Below, one piece after another: positions 30,864-31,197 of a stretch of DNA of 31,197 bases. This DNA is from Candidatus Aenigmatarchaeota archaeon (GTDB taxonomy: Archaea > Aenigmatarchaeota > Aenigmatarchaeia > CG10238-14 > SpSt-28): assembly GCA_021161995.1 (NCBI GenBank), contig JAGGZO010000075.1:1-31197 (forward strand), in the 5' to 3' direction. The position numbers and the translations under genes are program-made. The notes beneath the pieces were generated by a model. It saw only the letters and a program-made list of their open reading frames with translations, had not been told where the DNA came from and ran no database searches. Position 1 is the first letter of the stretch. Each line of letters starts with the position of its first letter.

Positions 30864-31197
30864 AATGGTACACCAACCTTAGTATAAAAGAATACTTTCA
30901 TCTCAACCATTCTTTCTATAACATAATCATTAAAATGCTCTTTTGCATAGTTAACTGGATAATCTCCATACAAATGGAATAATGGAACTCCTTTACCCAA
31001 AATCTTTTTAGTGAATTCTCTAAATTTCACATCCATAGCTGGGTGTTTAGGTGGAACACTTTTTAGTTTCTTCGCTTCTTCTAGTTTTTCACCAATACCA
31101 AAAACATACGGGAATTCTTCTTTAACAGCTTCATCCAATCTTTTTAACAAAATTAAACCATCTGTTGTTTTAACCTCTGTTGCTTCACCAATAAATC
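30860..31197 (-). CDS. C-terminal part of an unrecognised protein (5' end outside window)
   Basis: The minus-strand frame is open from the window edge to TAG at 30862-30860, about 111 residues, so the gene starts beyond 31197. It has an N-terminal strand-like segment (IGEATEVKTTDGLILLKRL), an acidic helix, and an aromatic end (PLFHLYGDYPVNY, KVFFYTKVGVPF). Soluble; no family recognised. Confidence 0.7.
   Translation of the reverse strand, partial: FIGEATEVKTTDGLILLKRLDEAVKEEFPYVFGIGEKLEEAKKLKSVPPKHPAMDVKFREFTKKILGKGVPLFHLYGDYPVNYAKEHFNDYVIERMVEMKVFFYTKVGVPF

Noticed and set aside
1..31197. UGA reassigned to an amino acid
   Set aside because: UGA ends uS3, uL29, Rrp4 and Rrp41 at family-normal lengths, with overlapping downstream starts, so it works as a stop. 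No SECIS-like or pyrrolysine context was seen.
1..31197. CRISPR array, insertion sequence or prophage
   Set aside because: No regularly spaced direct repeats, transposase, integrase or phage structural genes were seen.

Overview
The window is an AT-rich archaeal chromosome segment. It carries eukaryotic-type information genes with no bacterial homologues: aRF1, RNase P proteins Rpp29/Rpp30/Pop5, proteasome alpha, SBDS, exosome Rrp4/Rrp41/Rrp42, and eL39, eL33 and eS4. TATA boxes (TTTAAA-type) lie about 25-30 nt before many starts, and GGAGGTGA-type Shine-Dalgarno sites sit inside gene clusters. An intron-containing tRNA also fits Archaea. Small gene sizes, tight packing, many orphan proteins and the style of the nucleotidyltransferase and NDK proteins suggest a DPANN-type lineage. 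That placement is inference; no 16S gene is present.

Layout. 1-2.03 kb: end of an unknown gene, tRNA-Arg(UCU) with a 40-nt intron, a small membrane protein with a histone-H1-like basic tail, and class-I release factor aRF1. 2.03-7.9 kb: mixed single genes, namely a secreted HExxN protein, acylphosphatase, a zinc peptidase, an adenosine-specific kinase family protein, tRNA-Gly(UCC), a small membrane protein, an interrupted Cys-rich secreted protein, a FlaJ/TadC-like pilus membrane protein and a HIT protein. 7.95-22.7 kb: a long + strand translation/RNA-processing block. It starts uL3-uL4-uL23, is broken by a minus-strand COG2426 transporter and a small membrane gene, then runs uL2-uS19-uL22-uS3-uL29-aIF1-Rpp29. 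A second classical archaeal superoperon is spliced in there (Rpp30-Pop5-unknown-PsmA-SBDS-Rrp4-Rrp41-Rrp42-eL39). The ribosomal order then resumes with uS17-uL14-uL24-eS4-uL5-(small ORF)-uS14. 22.7-28.7 kb: a minus-strand set of adenylate kinase, NDK, eL33, two MNT-type nucleotidyltransferases (one with a HEPN-like RxxxxH motif) and a 731-residue endonuclease-IV-like TIM-barrel protein. 28.8-30.9 kb: TrkH plus TrkA potassium uptake. The window ends inside an unknown minus-strand gene.

Most striking observation. The only release factor seen has GGW in place of the catalytic GGQ and NIKL in place of NIKS. The same 31 kb also holds four apparent coding interruptions. There are -1 frame breaks at A-runs near the start of aRF1 and near the end of aIF1, an in-frame UAA in trkA, and an in-frame UGA in a small secreted protein. 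They could be assembly errors, real pseudogenization, or a relaxed/recoded termination system; sequence alone cannot decide. UGA still ends several conserved genes at normal length, so simple stop-codon reassignment is not supported.
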